A stretch of 64,000 nt of DNA from Microbacterium yannicii PS01 (lineage in GTDB: Bacteria > Actinomycetota > Actinomycetes > Actinomycetales > Microbacteriaceae): the NCBI RefSeq assembly GCF_000304335.1, contig NZ_CAJF01000008.1:62001-126000 (forward strand), given 5' to 3'. Shown one piece after another: positions 15,555 through 25,074 of this stretch. Made by a program: the position numbers and the translations under genes. The notes below the pieces were generated by a model, which was not told where the DNA came from, did no database searches, and was given only the letters and a program-made list of their open reading frames with translations. Numbering within the stretch: the first letter of the stretch is position 1; the number at the start of each line of letters is the position of its first letter.

Positions 15555-16351
15555 GCGCGACGACCGAAACCACCTCACGTCCCGACACCGTCGTGCGGGT
15601 GAACCCCGCGCGCGACACCTGGAACGTGCTGACCCGTGAGCTCAAGCCGGTGGTGCGCGACCCGTTCACGCTGATCTTCAGCTTGGTGCAGCCGCTGATC
15701 TTCCTCGGGCTGTTCGCGCCGCTGCTGGTGGGCTCGTCGGGGCAGCCGGTGGGGGAGACACTGCAGTGGTTCGTTCCCGGCGTGCTCGTGATGATCGTGC
15801 TGTTCGGCACCGGCGCGACCGGATCGAACCTGCAGTACGAGATGATGACCGGGTCGCACGAGCGGACGCTCGTCGCACCGCTGGCGCGCTCGTCCCTCCT
15901 GGTCGGACGCGCGCTGAAAGAGATCGCACCGATCGTGGTGCAGGCCCTGATCATCGTGCTGATCGCGTGGCCCTTCGGCTTCTCGATCAATGTGGCCGGG
16001 CTCGTGATCGGGCTGACCCTGCTCGCGGTCTTCGGCGTCGGGCTCGGAGCCCTGTCGTACACGCTCGCCCTGAAGACCAAGGACCGCGAGTGGCTGTTCT
16101 GGGGAGTGCAGCAGACCCTCATCTTCCCGCTGCTGATCCTCTCGGGCATGCTCCTGCCGCTCGACGACGCCCCGAGCTGGATGCAGGCGGTCGCCACGGT
16201 GAATCCGATCAACTGGGTCGTGCAGGCGGAGCGCGCACTGCTCGCAGGCGACCTCGGCAACTCCGCGGTGATGTGGGGATGGGTGTCGGCGCTCGTGCTC
16301 GCGCTGCTCGGCCTGTGGGCCGGCATCCGCGCGATGCGCAAGAGCAGCTGA
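15551..16351 (+). CDS. ABC-2 type transporter permease (DrrB-like)
   Basis: A 266-residue permease with six hydrophobic segments, including FTLIFSLVQPLIFLGLFAPLL and the ABC-2 signature region LIFPLLILSGMLLPLDDAP followed by NPINWVVQAER. The start at 15551 overlaps the ATPase stop by four bases. It forms the membrane part of the exporter and is presumably under the WYL regulator. Confidence 0.87.
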   Translation: MSATTETTSRPDTVVRVNPARDTWNVLTRELKPVVRDPFTLIFSLVQPLIFLGLFAPLLVGSSGQPVGETLQWFVPGVLVMIVLFGTGATGSNLQYEMMTGSHERTLVAPLARSSLLVGRALKEIAPIVVQALIIVLIAWPFGFSINVAGLVIGLTLLAVFGVGLGALSYTLALKTKDREWLFWGVQQTLIFPLLILSGMLLPLDDAPSWMQAVATVNPINWVVQAERALLAGDLGNSAVMWGWVSALVLALLGLWAGIRAMRKSS

Positions 16352-16364
16352 GCCCATCACCCGA

Positions 16365-16399
16365 AGCGGCGCCCGTCCCACCCCGGGACGGGCGCCGCT
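16365..16399 (+). terminator. GC-rich hairpin terminator after the exporter operon
   Basis: A perfect 15-pair stem (16365-16379 with 16385-16399) and a five-base loop ACCCC, 14 bases after the permease stop. There is no T tract, as is common for actinobacterial terminators of the hairpin-only type. Confidence 0.7.
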
Positions 16400-16464
16400 C
16401 GGGCGCGTCACGGCGGCAGTCCGGCGCGGCATTCCGGCGCGGCGCGCGGTCCTAGGATCAGAGG

Positions 16465-19400
16465 ATGGCAACGGAGACACGGCGAGGCATCCTCGCCGTC
16501 GTCACCGGCATCGTCCTCCTCGCACTCGGCCTCGGAATCGCCGTCGTCGTGGGGGATGCCCTCGGGATCCGCACCGAGCCTGCGGCCCAGATGCAGCCCG
16601 CAACCGCGGTCGTGCCCGACATCGCCGAGGCCGTTCCGCCGCCAGAGATCGCGTCGCTCGATGTGCCGACCACGGAGCGGGTCGGCGTGGCCGTCGACGA
16701 GCTGCTCGACGCGGTCGCGGATGCGCCCGCACGCCGGGGTGCGGCATCCGTCACCGTCGTCCAGGCCGCCACGGCAGCCGCCGACCCGGCCGCCGACGGC
16801 TACACCCTCGAAGGGGATGCCGCGGCGCTGCGGATCGTCTCGGGATCCGAGACGGCGACCGTGCGGGCGATCTACGACCTCGCCGCACAGGTGCGCGCCG
16901 CCCGGCCCCTCGCCGAGCTGATCGGCGAGCACGAGCCCTCGCGACTGCCGCTGCGGATGACCGACCTCGGTGCGGTGGGCGTGACGCCCGATCCCGCGGC
17001 CTGGGAGACGGGCACCGACTACTCGCACGCGTCGAAGGCGTTCGCCGGCGTCTTCCAGTCCGAGGCGCCGTACATCGACGAGGCGGCGCTCGCCGAGGCG
17101 TACGGCGACTACGACGAGTTCCTGCGCCACTCGCTCGCGAACGGGTTCGACGCCGTCGCCTTCCCTGGCTTCGTCGAGTTCGTCACGTTCGACGACGCCC
17201 CCGGCGGGCCGGTATACGCCGACGGCGACGACCACCGCGCGAAGGCCCTCGCGCTGCGGGAGGCGTTCGGCCCGTTCTGGGAGCGTGCGGACGAGCTCGG
17301 GATGCAGGTCTTCCTGCGCACCGACATGCTGGCCCTCACCGGACCGCTCGAGAAGCATCTCGTCGAAGAATTCGGCTCGCTCGACACCGGGAATCCCGAG
17401 TTCTGGGACGTCTACACCGCCGGCCTCGACGAGCTCTACGACGCGGTGCCCGCGCTCGACGGCGTGCTCATCCGCATCGGCGAAGCCGGGCCCGTGTACG
17501 ACGTGGGCGGGTGGGACTACTACTCGGCGCTCGAGGTGACCACGGTCGACGCCGTGCGCACGATGCTCGAGGCGTTCACGGGACAGGCCGAGGCATCCGA
17601 TCGCGAGGTGATCTTCCGCACCTGGTCGGTGGGCGTCGGCGCCGTGGGCGACATGCACACCAACGCCGAGTCGTACGAGGCGGTGCTCGGCGGCATCGAC
17701 TCGCCGGCGCTCATCGTGTCGACGAAGTACACGCTGGGCGACTTCTACACGTGGCTGCCCCTGAACGACACCCTCGAGCAGGGCTCGCAGCGGCGCATCG
17801 TCGAGCTGCAGAGCAGGCGCGAGTTCGAGAACTACGGCGCCTTCCCCAACGACCTCGGCGCGGAGTACCAATGGGCCCTGCAGCAGCTGCTCGCTGCGAA
17901 CGAGCAGCTCGAGGGCGTCTGGGTGTGGACGCAGGACGGCGGACCTTGGCGAGCGGGCCCGATGTCGCTCTACCTCAAGGCCGGGTTCTGGCAGCTCTAC
18001 GAGCTGAACACGCAGGTGGCGGCATCCCTCGCCCGCGACCCGTCCGTCGACGTCGCGGACGCCACCGCCGACTGGGCGCGGGAGTGGTTCTCGGACGACG
18101 CCGCGACCGTCGAGGCGATCGTGGAGGCGATGACGCACTCGCGCGAGGCGATCGCGCAGGGCATGTACATCGAGCCGTTCGCCGATCAGCGGGTGTTCGC
18201 GATCGGCCTCGAGCCGCCGCCCATGATGTGGATCTTCGAGTGGGACATCCTGACGGGCGACTCCGCCGTGCTCGACGTGGTGTACGCGATCGCGCGGGAC
18301 TCCGAGGCGGGCATCGACGGCGCTCTCGCCGGCGGGGCAGAGGCGGTGGCCGCGGCCGAGCGCATGCGAGACATCGTGACGGCGACGATCCCCACGAGCT
18401 GGCGCTCGCCCGACATGCACGACGTGTTCGTCTCGACGCTGGACTACGAGGTCGACACGCTGCGGCTGCTCGCGGCGTACCGCGCGATGATCCTGCATCA
18501 GGGGGAGTGGCATGACACGCTCTCGCCCGAGGCGCATGCGGCCTGGGATGCGGATCGCGCCGCGTACGAGACGCTCGCGGCCGAGCACCTCGAACGGTAC
18601 GAGGGCGACCTCGATCATCCGGCCTTCAATCTGACGGCGGCCGAGCTCGGCGTCGAGCGCGCGGAACGCGACGCCCTCATGGCGTGGCTCGCGCGCGTGC
18701 TTCTCGTGCTCGCCGGCGCCTGGGTGCTGATCGGCATGGTCGCCGCGCGCACGCGGCTGGTGCGCCGTCCGGGCGCCGCGGCGGCACGGGCGTCGTGGCT
18801 CGCCTCGACACGTCCGTGGCGGGCGCGCGAGTCCACGCTCGGGATGCTCGAGCTGGACCGCTGGCTGCTGCTCATCGTGCCGGCGGCGCTGCTGGTCGCC
18901 ACCCGGGCTGTGCAGACCTCGTTCCTCTCGTGGACGCACCTGGCCGTCGTCTTCGGCGCGTGGGCGATGTTCGCGCTGGTGGTGCGGGCGTTCATCGGCC
19001 GGCGCTCGCCGTGGCCGGTGCTCGCCGCGGTCGGCGGAGTCGTGATGCTGCGGTGCATCGTCGCGCTGATCGGCCTCGCCTTCACCGGCCCCGGTGGATA
19101 CTGGTTCGCCTTCTGGACCGACCCGGTGCTGCGCTCGATCTACATCACCGTGGCCGTGGCCCTGTTCGTCTGGGCCTTCGTCGCGGGCGGCTGGGCGCTG
19201 TCAGCCCAGTTCGGCGCCCGCCGCGCGACCGGATTCGTCCTGGCTGGGGTCGGCGCCGGGCTCGCCGTGCCGGCCGCGGTCATCGGCGTCATCGGGCTCG
19301 AGACGGCGCTGACGCTCTGGAACGACGAGATGGGCCTCCTGCCGTGGGGCCTGGCGCGCATCCTCGGGATCACCACGTACCTCGAGATCCCGGCCGAGAC

Positions 19401-19503
19401 GCCGTGGATCGCCGCTGGGGCCGGGGCGGTGCTGCTCGTGGTCGGCGTGCTGCTGGCGGTGCCGTGGCGCAGGCGCCGGGCCGCGGCATCCGGCACCGAC
19501 TGA
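16465..19503 (+). CDS. Membrane-anchored glycoside-hydrolase-like protein (GH67-like region) with C-terminal multi-span domain
   Basis: A 1012-residue protein. One N-terminal span (residues 9-31) is followed by a domain like the N-terminal domains of GH20/GH67 enzymes (TATVRAIYDLAAQVRA), then a TIM-barrel-like region of about 170-560 (YDEFLRHSLANGFDAVAFPGF, FRTWSVGVGAVGDMHTN, ELQSRREFENYG, GVWVWTQDGG), a helical region, and seven further spans from about 735 to 1000. The barrel pattern is closest to alpha-glucuronidase-like folds; the catalytic acids are not established. The barrel is probably extracytoplasmic. It stands alone between a terminator and pcrA. Confidence 0.6.
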   Translation: MATETRRGILAVVTGIVLLALGLGIAVVVGDALGIRTEPAAQMQPATAVVPDIAEAVPPPEIASLDVPTTERVGVAVDELLDAVADAPARRGAASVTVVQAATAAADPAADGYTLEGDAAALRIVSGSETATVRAIYDLAAQVRAARPLAELIGEHEPSRLPLRMTDLGAVGVTPDPAAWETGTDYSHASKAFAGVFQSEAPYIDEAALAEAYGDYDEFLRHSLANGFDAVAFPGFVEFVTFDDAPGGPVYADGDDHRAKALALREAFGPFWERADELGMQVFLRTDMLALTGPLEKHLVEEFGSLDTGNPEFWDVYTAGLDELYDAVPALDGVLIRIGEAGPVYDVGGWDYYSALEVTTVDAVRTMLEAFTGQAEASDREVIFRTWSVGVGAVGDMHTNAESYEAVLGGIDSPALIVSTKYTLGDFYTWLPLNDTLEQGSQRRIVELQSRREFENYGAFPNDLGAEYQWALQQLLAANEQLEGVWVWTQDGGPWRAGPMSLYLKAGFWQLYELNTQVAASLARDPSVDVADATADWAREWFSDDAATVEAIVEAMTHSREAIAQGMYIEPFADQRVFAIGLEPPPMMWIFEWDILTGDSAVLDVVYAIARDSEAGIDGALAGGAEAVAAAERMRDIVTATIPTSWRSPDMHDVFVSTLDYEVDTLRLLAAYRAMILHQGEWHDTLSPEAHAAWDADRAAYETLAAEHLERYEGDLDHPAFNLTAAELGVERAERDALMAWLARVLLVLAGAWVLIGMVAARTRLVRRPGAAAARASWLASTRPWRARESTLGMLELDRWLLLIVPAALLVATRAVQTSFLSWTHLAVVFGAWAMFALVVRAFIGRRSPWPVLAAVGGVVMLRCIVALIGLAFTGPGGYWFAFWTDPVLRSIYITVAVALFVWAFVAGGWALSAQFGARRATGFVLAGVGAGLAVPAAVIGVIGLETALTLWNDEMGLLPWGLARILGITTYLEIPAETPWIAAGAGAVLLVVGVLLAVPWRRRRAAASGTD

Positions 19504-19619
19504 GGGGAATCCGAGACGCTCGTTGCCGTGGGAGTCAGGCATCCGTGTCGAGGTCGGTGCCGGACCGGCGGCTGACGCCCCGGGCGGGTGTCGGCGTGGC
19601 GACCTAGACTTGGTGGGAC

Positions 19620-22130
19620 ATGACCGACGCCACCTCGACCGCGCGAGGCGCGGCCTCAACCGCTCGCCCCATCATCCTCGACGGCCACGCAGGGCCGCAG
19701 ACCGGCGCGCGCCCTGACGAGGACCTGCTCGACGGGCTCAATCCGCAGCAGCGGGAGGCTGTGACCTATCGGGGGCAAGCCCTGCTGATCGTCGCAGGAG
19801 CGGGGTCGGGCAAGACGAGCGTGCTGACGCGCCGGATCGCGTCGCTGCTGCGCGGCCGCGAGGCGTGGCCGAGCCAGATCCTGGCGATCACGTTCACGAA
19901 CAAGGCGGCGGGCGAGATGCGCGAGCGCGTCGCGCATCTGGTCGGCGACGCGGCGCGCGGCATGTGGATCTCGACCTTCCACTCCGCGTGCGTGCGCATC
20001 CTCCGTCGCGAGGCCGAGCAGTTCGGCTTCACGAAGGCCTTCACCATCTACGACTCGGGCGACTCGCGCGCGCTCATCAAACGGCTCGTCAAAGTGCACG
20101 AGGCCGACGCGTACGGACTCACTCCCGCCGCCACGCAGGGCAAGATCTCGAAGCTCAAGAACGAGCTGGCGGATGCCGAGTCCTACGCGCGTTCGGCGAA
20201 CATGAACGATCCGGCCGAGCGGGTCTTCGTCGAGGTGTTCGGTGCCTACCAGCGCGAGCTGCAGCGCGCCAACGCGTTCGACTTCGACGACCTGATCGCG
20301 CAGACGGTGTTCCTGTTCCGCGCGTTCCCGCACGTCGCCGACGTCTACCGCCGTCGGTTCCGTCACATCCTCGTCGACGAGTACCAGGACACCAACCACG
20401 CCCAGTACGCGCTCATCCACGAGCTGACGCGTCCGATCGGCTCGGATGCCGAACCGCTCGCCGGCTCCGGCGGCATGATGATCTTCGACGCCGACCCGGC
20501 GGACGACCCCGACAAGGCGGGCGCCTCGCTCACGGTCGTGGGCGACTCGGACCAGTCGATCTACGCGTTCCGCGGTGCCGACATCCGCAACATCAGCGAG
20601 TTCGAGCGCGACTTCCCGGGCGCCAAGGTGGTGCTGCTCGAGCAGAACTACCGGTCCACGCAGAACATCCTGTCCGCCGCGAACGCCGTCATCAGCCACA
20701 ACTTCGATCGCAAAGACAAGAGCCTGTGGACCGACGTCGGCGAGGGCGAGAAGATCATCGGCTTCACCGGGTACTCGCAGCACGATGAGGCGCAGTTCGT
20801 CGCCGACGAGATCGAAGTGCTGCGCCGCGCCGGCGTCGACTACTCGCAGATGGCGGTCTTCTACCGCACCAACTCGCAGTCCCGTGCGCTGGAAGAGATC
20901 TTCATCCGCTCCGCCCTGCCCTACAAGATCATGGGCGGGACGAAGTTCTACGAGCGCGCCGAGATCAAGGACGCGCTGGCCTACCTCGTGGCGGTGGCCA
21001 ACCCGGCAGACGAGATGGCGATGCGACGCATCATCAACCGGCCGCGCCGGGGCATCGGCGACGTCACGATCGAGACCATCGCCCGCTACGCCGTCGACCA
21101 GCAGATCACCTTCCGCGACGCGCTCGCGAACTCGTCGGCACTCGGCGTCGGCCCGAAGATCCAGGCCGCCATCGCGCACCTCGACGCGGTGCTGGCCGAG
21201 GCGGCCGCGCTCATGCTCCCGCCATCGGGGGAACTCGCGCCGCCCACCGCGGTCGCCGAGGGACTGCAGCTCATGCTCAACAAGAGCGGCTACTACGACG
21301 CGCTGCGTGCGAGCAAGGACGCGCAGGACGAAGCGCGCATCGAGAACCTGGACGAGCTGGTGGCCGTGGCCAGGGAGTTCGCTCGCAACAACCCCGAGGG
21401 GACGGTGCTCGACTTCTTGACCGAGGTGGCGCTCGTCTCGGATGCCGACGACCTGGAAGACGCGTCGGGCTCGGTGTCGCTCATGACCCTCCACACGGCG
21501 AAGGGCCTCGAGTACGACGCGGTGTTCGTCACCGGCGTCGAGGAGGACCTGATCCCGCACCGGATCTCCGCCGGCGAGCCGGGCGGGCCGCAGGAGGAGC
21601 GCCGGCTCTTCTACGTCGGCATCACGCGCGCCCGCAAGCGCCTGTACCTCTCTCTCGCGATGACCCGCGCACAGTTCGGCGAGGTGACGGTCGCGATGCC
21701 CAGCCGGTTCCTTCAGGAGATCCCCAACGAGCTGCTGCACTGGCGCCAGTCGCCCGGCGACGTCAACTCCCGCGGCGGCACGCAGTCGCGGGCTCTCAAC
21801 GCGCGCCGGCAGTCGGGGTCGGGCTTCGGCGGATCAGGGTCGGGCAACCGCTACGGCGACGACCTCGTGCCGCTCGCCCGCCGCGAACCTCGACAGGGTC
21901 AGGTACCGGGCGGGGGAATCGATCGGTTCGCCAACAAGATCCCCGCGAAGGTGCGTGACAACGGCGACCTCGAGCTGGCTCCCGGTGATCGCATCCGCCA
22001 CGACGACTTCGGCGAGGGCCGGGTGGATGCCGTGACCGGAGAGGGCGCGAAGCGTGTCGCGCACGTGCGGTTCGACTCGGCCGGCCCGAAGAAGCTGCTG
22101 ATCAAGATCGCGCCGATCGCCAAGCTGTGA
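19620..22130 (+). CDS. pcrA: ATP-dependent DNA helicase PcrA/UvrD
   Basis: An 836-residue SF1A helicase. In order: Q-motif LNPQQREAV, motif I AGAGSGKT, Ia TFTNKAAGEM, II DEYQDTNHAQ, III VGDSDQSIYAFRGA, IV EQNYRST, V LMTLHTAKGLEYDAVFV, VI ERRLFYVGITRARKRLY. The C-terminus has the Tudor-like PcrA tail (GDRIRHDDFGEGRVDAV). A 3'-5' helicase acting in nucleotide excision repair, replication restart and RecA removal. An acidic insertion after motif II (DADPADDPDKAG) is unremarkable. Housekeeping gene. Confidence 0.95.
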   Translation: MTDATSTARGAASTARPIILDGHAGPQTGARPDEDLLDGLNPQQREAVTYRGQALLIVAGAGSGKTSVLTRRIASLLRGREAWPSQILAITFTNKAAGEMRERVAHLVGDAARGMWISTFHSACVRILRREAEQFGFTKAFTIYDSGDSRALIKRLVKVHEADAYGLTPAATQGKISKLKNELADAESYARSANMNDPAERVFVEVFGAYQRELQRANAFDFDDLIAQTVFLFRAFPHVADVYRRRFRHILVDEYQDTNHAQYALIHELTRPIGSDAEPLAGSGGMMIFDADPADDPDKAGASLTVVGDSDQSIYAFRGADIRNISEFERDFPGAKVVLLEQNYRSTQNILSAANAVISHNFDRKDKSLWTDVGEGEKIIGFTGYSQHDEAQFVADEIEVLRRAGVDYSQMAVFYRTNSQSRALEEIFIRSALPYKIMGGTKFYERAEIKDALAYLVAVANPADEMAMRRIINRPRRGIGDVTIETIARYAVDQQITFRDALANSSALGVGPKIQAAIAHLDAVLAEAAALMLPPSGELAPPTAVAEGLQLMLNKSGYYDALRASKDAQDEARIENLDELVAVAREFARNNPEGTVLDFLTEVALVSDADDLEDASGSVSLMTLHTAKGLEYDAVFVTGVEEDLIPHRISAGEPGGPQEERRLFYVGITRARKRLYLSLAMTRAQFGEVTVAMPSRFLQEIPNELLHWRQSPGDVNSRGGTQSRALNARRQSGSGFGGSGSGNRYGDDLVPLARREPRQGQVPGGGIDRFANKIPAKVRDNGDLELAPGDRIRHDDFGEGRVDAVTGEGAKRVAHVRFDSAGPKKLLIKIAPIAKL

Positions 22131-22134
22131 GCAC

Positions 22135-22166
22135 GGGCGCGGCGTCAGTCTGACGCCGCAGCGCCC
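22135..22166. terminator. Bidirectional hairpin between pcrA and merR-type gene
   Basis: GCGGCGTCAG and CTGACGCCGC, arranged around one central base, extend outward to GGGC and GCCC. The hairpin overlaps the stop codon of the convergent MerR-type gene and follows the pcrA stop by four bases, so it could end both transcripts. Confidence 0.6.
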
Positions 22167-22765
22167 GCGCGCTCGACCAGCAGGTGGTGGTGGGCGAGGC
22201 GGCGCAGCGCGAGCAGGACGGGCTCGTACAGCGCCGTACCGAGCACGGCGTATGTCACCGCCTGGTCGAGCTGCATCGACGCGACGGGCGCGACCTCCTC
22301 GGCGGCCACCCGACGCATCGCCTCGCTGTAGCGACGAAGGACGGTGGGCGAGGCATCCAGTCCCGTCCCTTCCAACGCACGCAGGGCCTCTTCGAGCTGC
22401 GCCACCGCGGTGAAGCCCGGGTCGTAGGTGAGACCGAGCTCGGCGATGGCGGCGCGGGCGCGCGGGTAGTCCGCGCGGTCGCCGTCGACGTAGGGAGGCA
22501 GGGCGCCGACCGCCCGTCCCAGGATCTCGAGCGGGTCGCCCACCGGGGCGTCCACCAGCGCGAGGATCTCGCGGACTCGCGCGAGCGGAAGCCCTCGGAC
22601 GTCGGCCAGAGCGGCGATCAGACGGAGGCGCGACAGATGCTCGTCGCCGTAGTCGGCGCTTGTGGCAGACGTGGCCTCACCCCGCGGAAGCATCCCCTCG
22701 CGGATGTAGAACTTGACCGTCGCCACGGGCACGCCGCTCAGCTCGGCGAGCTGCGAGATCTTCAT
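22145..22765 (-). CDS. MerR family transcriptional regulator
   Basis: A 206-residue regulator with the MerR winged HTH at the N-terminus, MKISQLAELSGVPVATVKFY then IREGMLPRG and YGDEHLSRLRLI, followed by a long helical effector domain that lacks Cys, so not a classical metal sensor. The ATG at 22765 has GGAGGG four bases upstream; longer readings to 22807 are rejected. It is divergent from a small membrane protein, with a MerR-type dyad between. Confidence 0.85.
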   Translation of the reverse strand: MKISQLAELSGVPVATVKFYIREGMLPRGEATSATSADYGDEHLSRLRLIAALADVRGLPLARVREILALVDAPVGDPLEILGRAVGALPPYVDGDRADYPRARAAIAELGLTYDPGFTAVAQLEEALRALEGTGLDASPTVLRRYSEAMRRVAAEEVAPVASMQLDQAVTYAVLGTALYEPVLLALRRLAHHHLLVERAGAAASD

Positions 22766-22798
22766 CCGGCCCTCCATGGTCTTGCGGTAGATACTATG

Positions 22799-22818
22799 AC
22801 TATCCAATACTGGAGAGT
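22799..22818. promoter_or_regulatory. MerR-type operator
   Basis: ACTATCC at 22799-22805 and GGAGAGT at 22812-22818, six bases apart, form a dyad with one mismatch located between the divergent starts at 22765 and 22843. MerR proteins bind such dyads within overlong promoter spacers. An outer TAGATA/TATCTA pair flanks it. Confidence 0.6.
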
Positions 22819-22842
22819 AACGCTATCTAGATGGAGGTCATC

Positions 22843-23259
22843 ATGGACCCGGTCCTCACGATCATTGCGGGGGCGGCAATCCTCACCGTCATCGGCATCA
22901 TGTCGGGCGGCACCTTCCTGCTGCGCATCGCCGCCGGGGGCACGCCGTTCAACGGGCTGCAGAAGACGTTCTTTCGAGCCGGCCACGCCCACGCCGGCGT
23001 CCTCGTGATCCTCGGGCTCGTCAGTCTGCTGCTCACCTCTGCCGCCGGTACAGCGGTCGTGTGGCAGTGGGCATCCGTCGGCGTCCTCGCCAGCGCCATC
23101 CTCATTCCCGGTGGATTCTTCCTCTCCGTCCTGGGGCGCGATCCGGAGCGGCCCGGCCGAGCGATCGCCCTGCTCTGGACGGGCGTGGTGGTGCTCGCGG
23201 CATCCCTCCTCGCCGTAGGCGTCGGCGTCATCGCGGCGGGCGTCTCGGCGCTCGGCTGA
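22843..23259 (+). CDS. Small integral membrane protein
   Basis: A 138-residue protein with four hydrophobic segments (residues 4-28, 50-68, 74-96, 108-135). An intracellular or extracellular loop has the pattern TPFNGLQKTFFRAGHAHAGVLVILGL, whose HAHAG His residues could bind metal or heme. The ATG at 22843 is five bases after GGAGG. It is the evident target of the divergent MerR-type regulator. No function is known to me for the family. Confidence 0.75.
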   Translation: MDPVLTIIAGAAILTVIGIMSGGTFLLRIAAGGTPFNGLQKTFFRAGHAHAGVLVILGLVSLLLTSAAGTAVVWQWASVGVLASAILIPGGFFLSVLGRDPERPGRAIALLWTGVVVLAASLLAVGVGVIAAGVSALG

Positions 23260-23402
23260 GATCGCGCGTACCGAACTCCGGATCATCGAGCGGCCCCGTG
23301 CACTCCAGTCCCGGAATCCCGTGGCTCGACCCGGCGTCCGCGTCGTTTCGTCCGGAGTTGGGTACACCCGAAGCGGCAAGGGCGTCGGGTTAGGCTCGGA
23401 CA

Positions 23403-24608
23403 ATGGCCTTGTTCTCGCGCCGACCGAAGAAGCCTGCAGAGTCTCTCGAGGAGGCGTCCCGCCCGGAGGTCGCGGAGGAGGCGCCTCAGCCGGCCGCCGA
23501 GTCCGCGGGCAGCACGGCGTCCGAAGCCCCCGCGGCACCCGGGGCCTCCGTGGATGCGGATCCGGGCTCGGGCTCCGATGCCGGCGGCGCCTCGACCGGT
23601 GATGCCCCGCCCGGTGGCACCTCGAACAGCGAGGCCTCGGCCGATGGCGCCCCGACCGGTGATGCCCCGCCCGCAGCTGCGAGCGTCCCGATCTCGGTGT
23701 CGACGTTCGGCGGTCTCGGGGCCACGAGCCCTGGCGCCACGACGACCACCGGATCGCAGGCGCCGACGAACGCCCCCGCCCGCCCGCGCGGCCCGCGCGC
23801 CGACACCCAGGTCGCACCGCCGGCGAGCGAGACCGTGCCCGGCCTGCGCGACAACGTCCTGCTGCGGGACGCGCTGGCACGGATGGCCGATGGTCCGCAG
23901 TCTCAGGCCCTGCTCGATGTCACGCGCCAGCTGCTGCAGGGGCACGTCTTCCTGCGGGTCAAGGGTGACGCGCGCTCGCTCCTGGCCGAGGGCAAGGATC
24001 TTCCGCTCGCCGTCGCGACGGCCGGCGACCGCACCTTCGCTCTGGTCTATTCGAGCGGCGCTGCGCTTCAGGCCAGCCTGCTCGCCGACGGCGACGCCGG
24101 CACATCGGCCATGGGGCAGCCGGTTCCCTCGATGCTGCGCCACGTGCTCGCCGGGAAGTACGACGGCATCATCATCGACCACGCGTCGGCTCCGGCCCGC
24201 GCGGTGCTGCCGAAGGAGCTGCTGCAGAAGGTCGTCGAGCAGTCCGACCCGCAGCTGACCGTCAAGACGCTGCTCGCAGGGGAGCGCACCCCGGCGACAG
24301 CGGCCGCGGTCGCCGACGCTCTCACCAAGGCGCCGCTCTGGGTGGCCGTGGGCAAGACCGCGGGCGGCAAGCCCGGGCTGGCCGAGGGGAGGACTCCCGA
24401 CGGAAGCCGGTACCTCGAGGTGTACTCGCACCCGCTGGAGGTCGCCGTGGTCGGCCGCGGAGACAACGCCGCGCCGGTCACCGGAGCTCAGCTCGCGAAG
24501 GCGCTGAGCGGCGATGCGGCACTGAGCGGGGTGGTCGTCGACCCCGCCGGGCCGTGGATCCGCCTGACCCGCAGCGAGCTCGCGCCGGTGCTCGCGCTGG
24601 CCGGCTGA
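23403..24608 (+). CDS. SseB family protein
   Basis: A 401-residue protein. The first 140 residues form an Ala/Pro/Gly/Ser-rich low-complexity linker with near-repeats such as TGDAPP. Two SseB-like domains follow, about residues 145-275 and 280-400, seen in FLRVKGDARSLLAEGKDLPLA and the recurring V..G..Y..IIIDHAS / VVVDPAGPWI strand pattern. SseB-like proteins are of uncertain function; in actinobacteria they are often near ribosomal or ESX genes. No signal peptide. Confidence 0.7.
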   Translation: MALFSRRPKKPAESLEEASRPEVAEEAPQPAAESAGSTASEAPAAPGASVDADPGSGSDAGGASTGDAPPGGTSNSEASADGAPTGDAPPAAASVPISVSTFGGLGATSPGATTTTGSQAPTNAPARPRGPRADTQVAPPASETVPGLRDNVLLRDALARMADGPQSQALLDVTRQLLQGHVFLRVKGDARSLLAEGKDLPLAVATAGDRTFALVYSSGAALQASLLADGDAGTSAMGQPVPSMLRHVLAGKYDGIIIDHASAPARAVLPKELLQKVVEQSDPQLTVKTLLAGERTPATAAAVADALTKAPLWVAVGKTAGGKPGLAEGRTPDGSRYLEVYSHPLEVAVVGRGDNAAPVTGAQLAKALSGDAALSGVVVDPAGPWIRLTRSELAPVLALAG

Positions 24609-24632
24609 ACTCCCGACCGATCCGCTGAGGGG

Positions 24633-24678
24633 TTGACGCATGGCTGTCGGCAGCTATCGTATTCAACATAGACGTTGA
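24633..24678 (+). promoter_or_regulatory. Promoter and ArsR-type operator of the SRPBCC operon
   Basis: TTGACG at 24633-24638 and TATCGT at 24655-24660, 16 bases apart, are followed by TCAAC at 24663-24667 and GTTGA at 24674-24678 with a six-base spacer. The dyad covers the expected transcription start, so the first gene product, an ArsR-type repressor, would shut off its own operon. Confidence 0.55.
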
Positions 24679-24696
24679 TAAACGGAGATGTTGATC

Positions 24697-25074
24697 ATGA
24701 ACGACGAACACCTCGATCGAGCTTTTGTCGCCCTCGGCGATCCGGTTCGACGCGCGATGATCGCGCGGCTGAGTCGCGGCCCGGCGACGGTGGGGGAGCT
24801 GGCCGAGCCGTTCGCCATCACGATGCAGGCCGTCTCCCGGCACATCCGTGTACTCGAAGACGCCGGACTGGTGACCCGCTCGCGCGATGCGCAGCGGCGC
24901 CCGGTGCACCTCGACGCCGCCGCGCTCGAACAGCTCACTGCCTGGATCGACCGGTACCGCCTCGAGGCCGAGCGCGCGTACCGCCGGCTCGACGGCGTGC
25001 TCGCGGCCGCGGCATCCCTCCCCGACAAGACCCCTCGCAACACCCACCCCCGCACGAAGGAGAAGGAATCATGA
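24697..25074 (+). CDS. ArsR/SmtB family HTH regulator (non-metal type)
   Basis: A 125-residue winged-helix protein with FVALGDPVRRAMIARLSRGPATVGELAEPF and recognition helix MQAVSRHIRVLEDAGLV. It has no Cys, so is not a metal sensor. It belongs to the ArsR branch that is routinely encoded with SRPBCC (AHSA1-like) proteins, as here. The ATG at 24697 is nine bases from GGAG; the upstream ATG 24688 is too close to it. The stop overlaps the next start (ATGA). Confidence 0.85.
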   Translation: MNDEHLDRAFVALGDPVRRAMIARLSRGPATVGELAEPFAITMQAVSRHIRVLEDAGLVTRSRDAQRRPVHLDAAALEQLTAWIDRYRLEAERAYRRLDGVLAAAASLPDKTPRNTHPRTKEKES

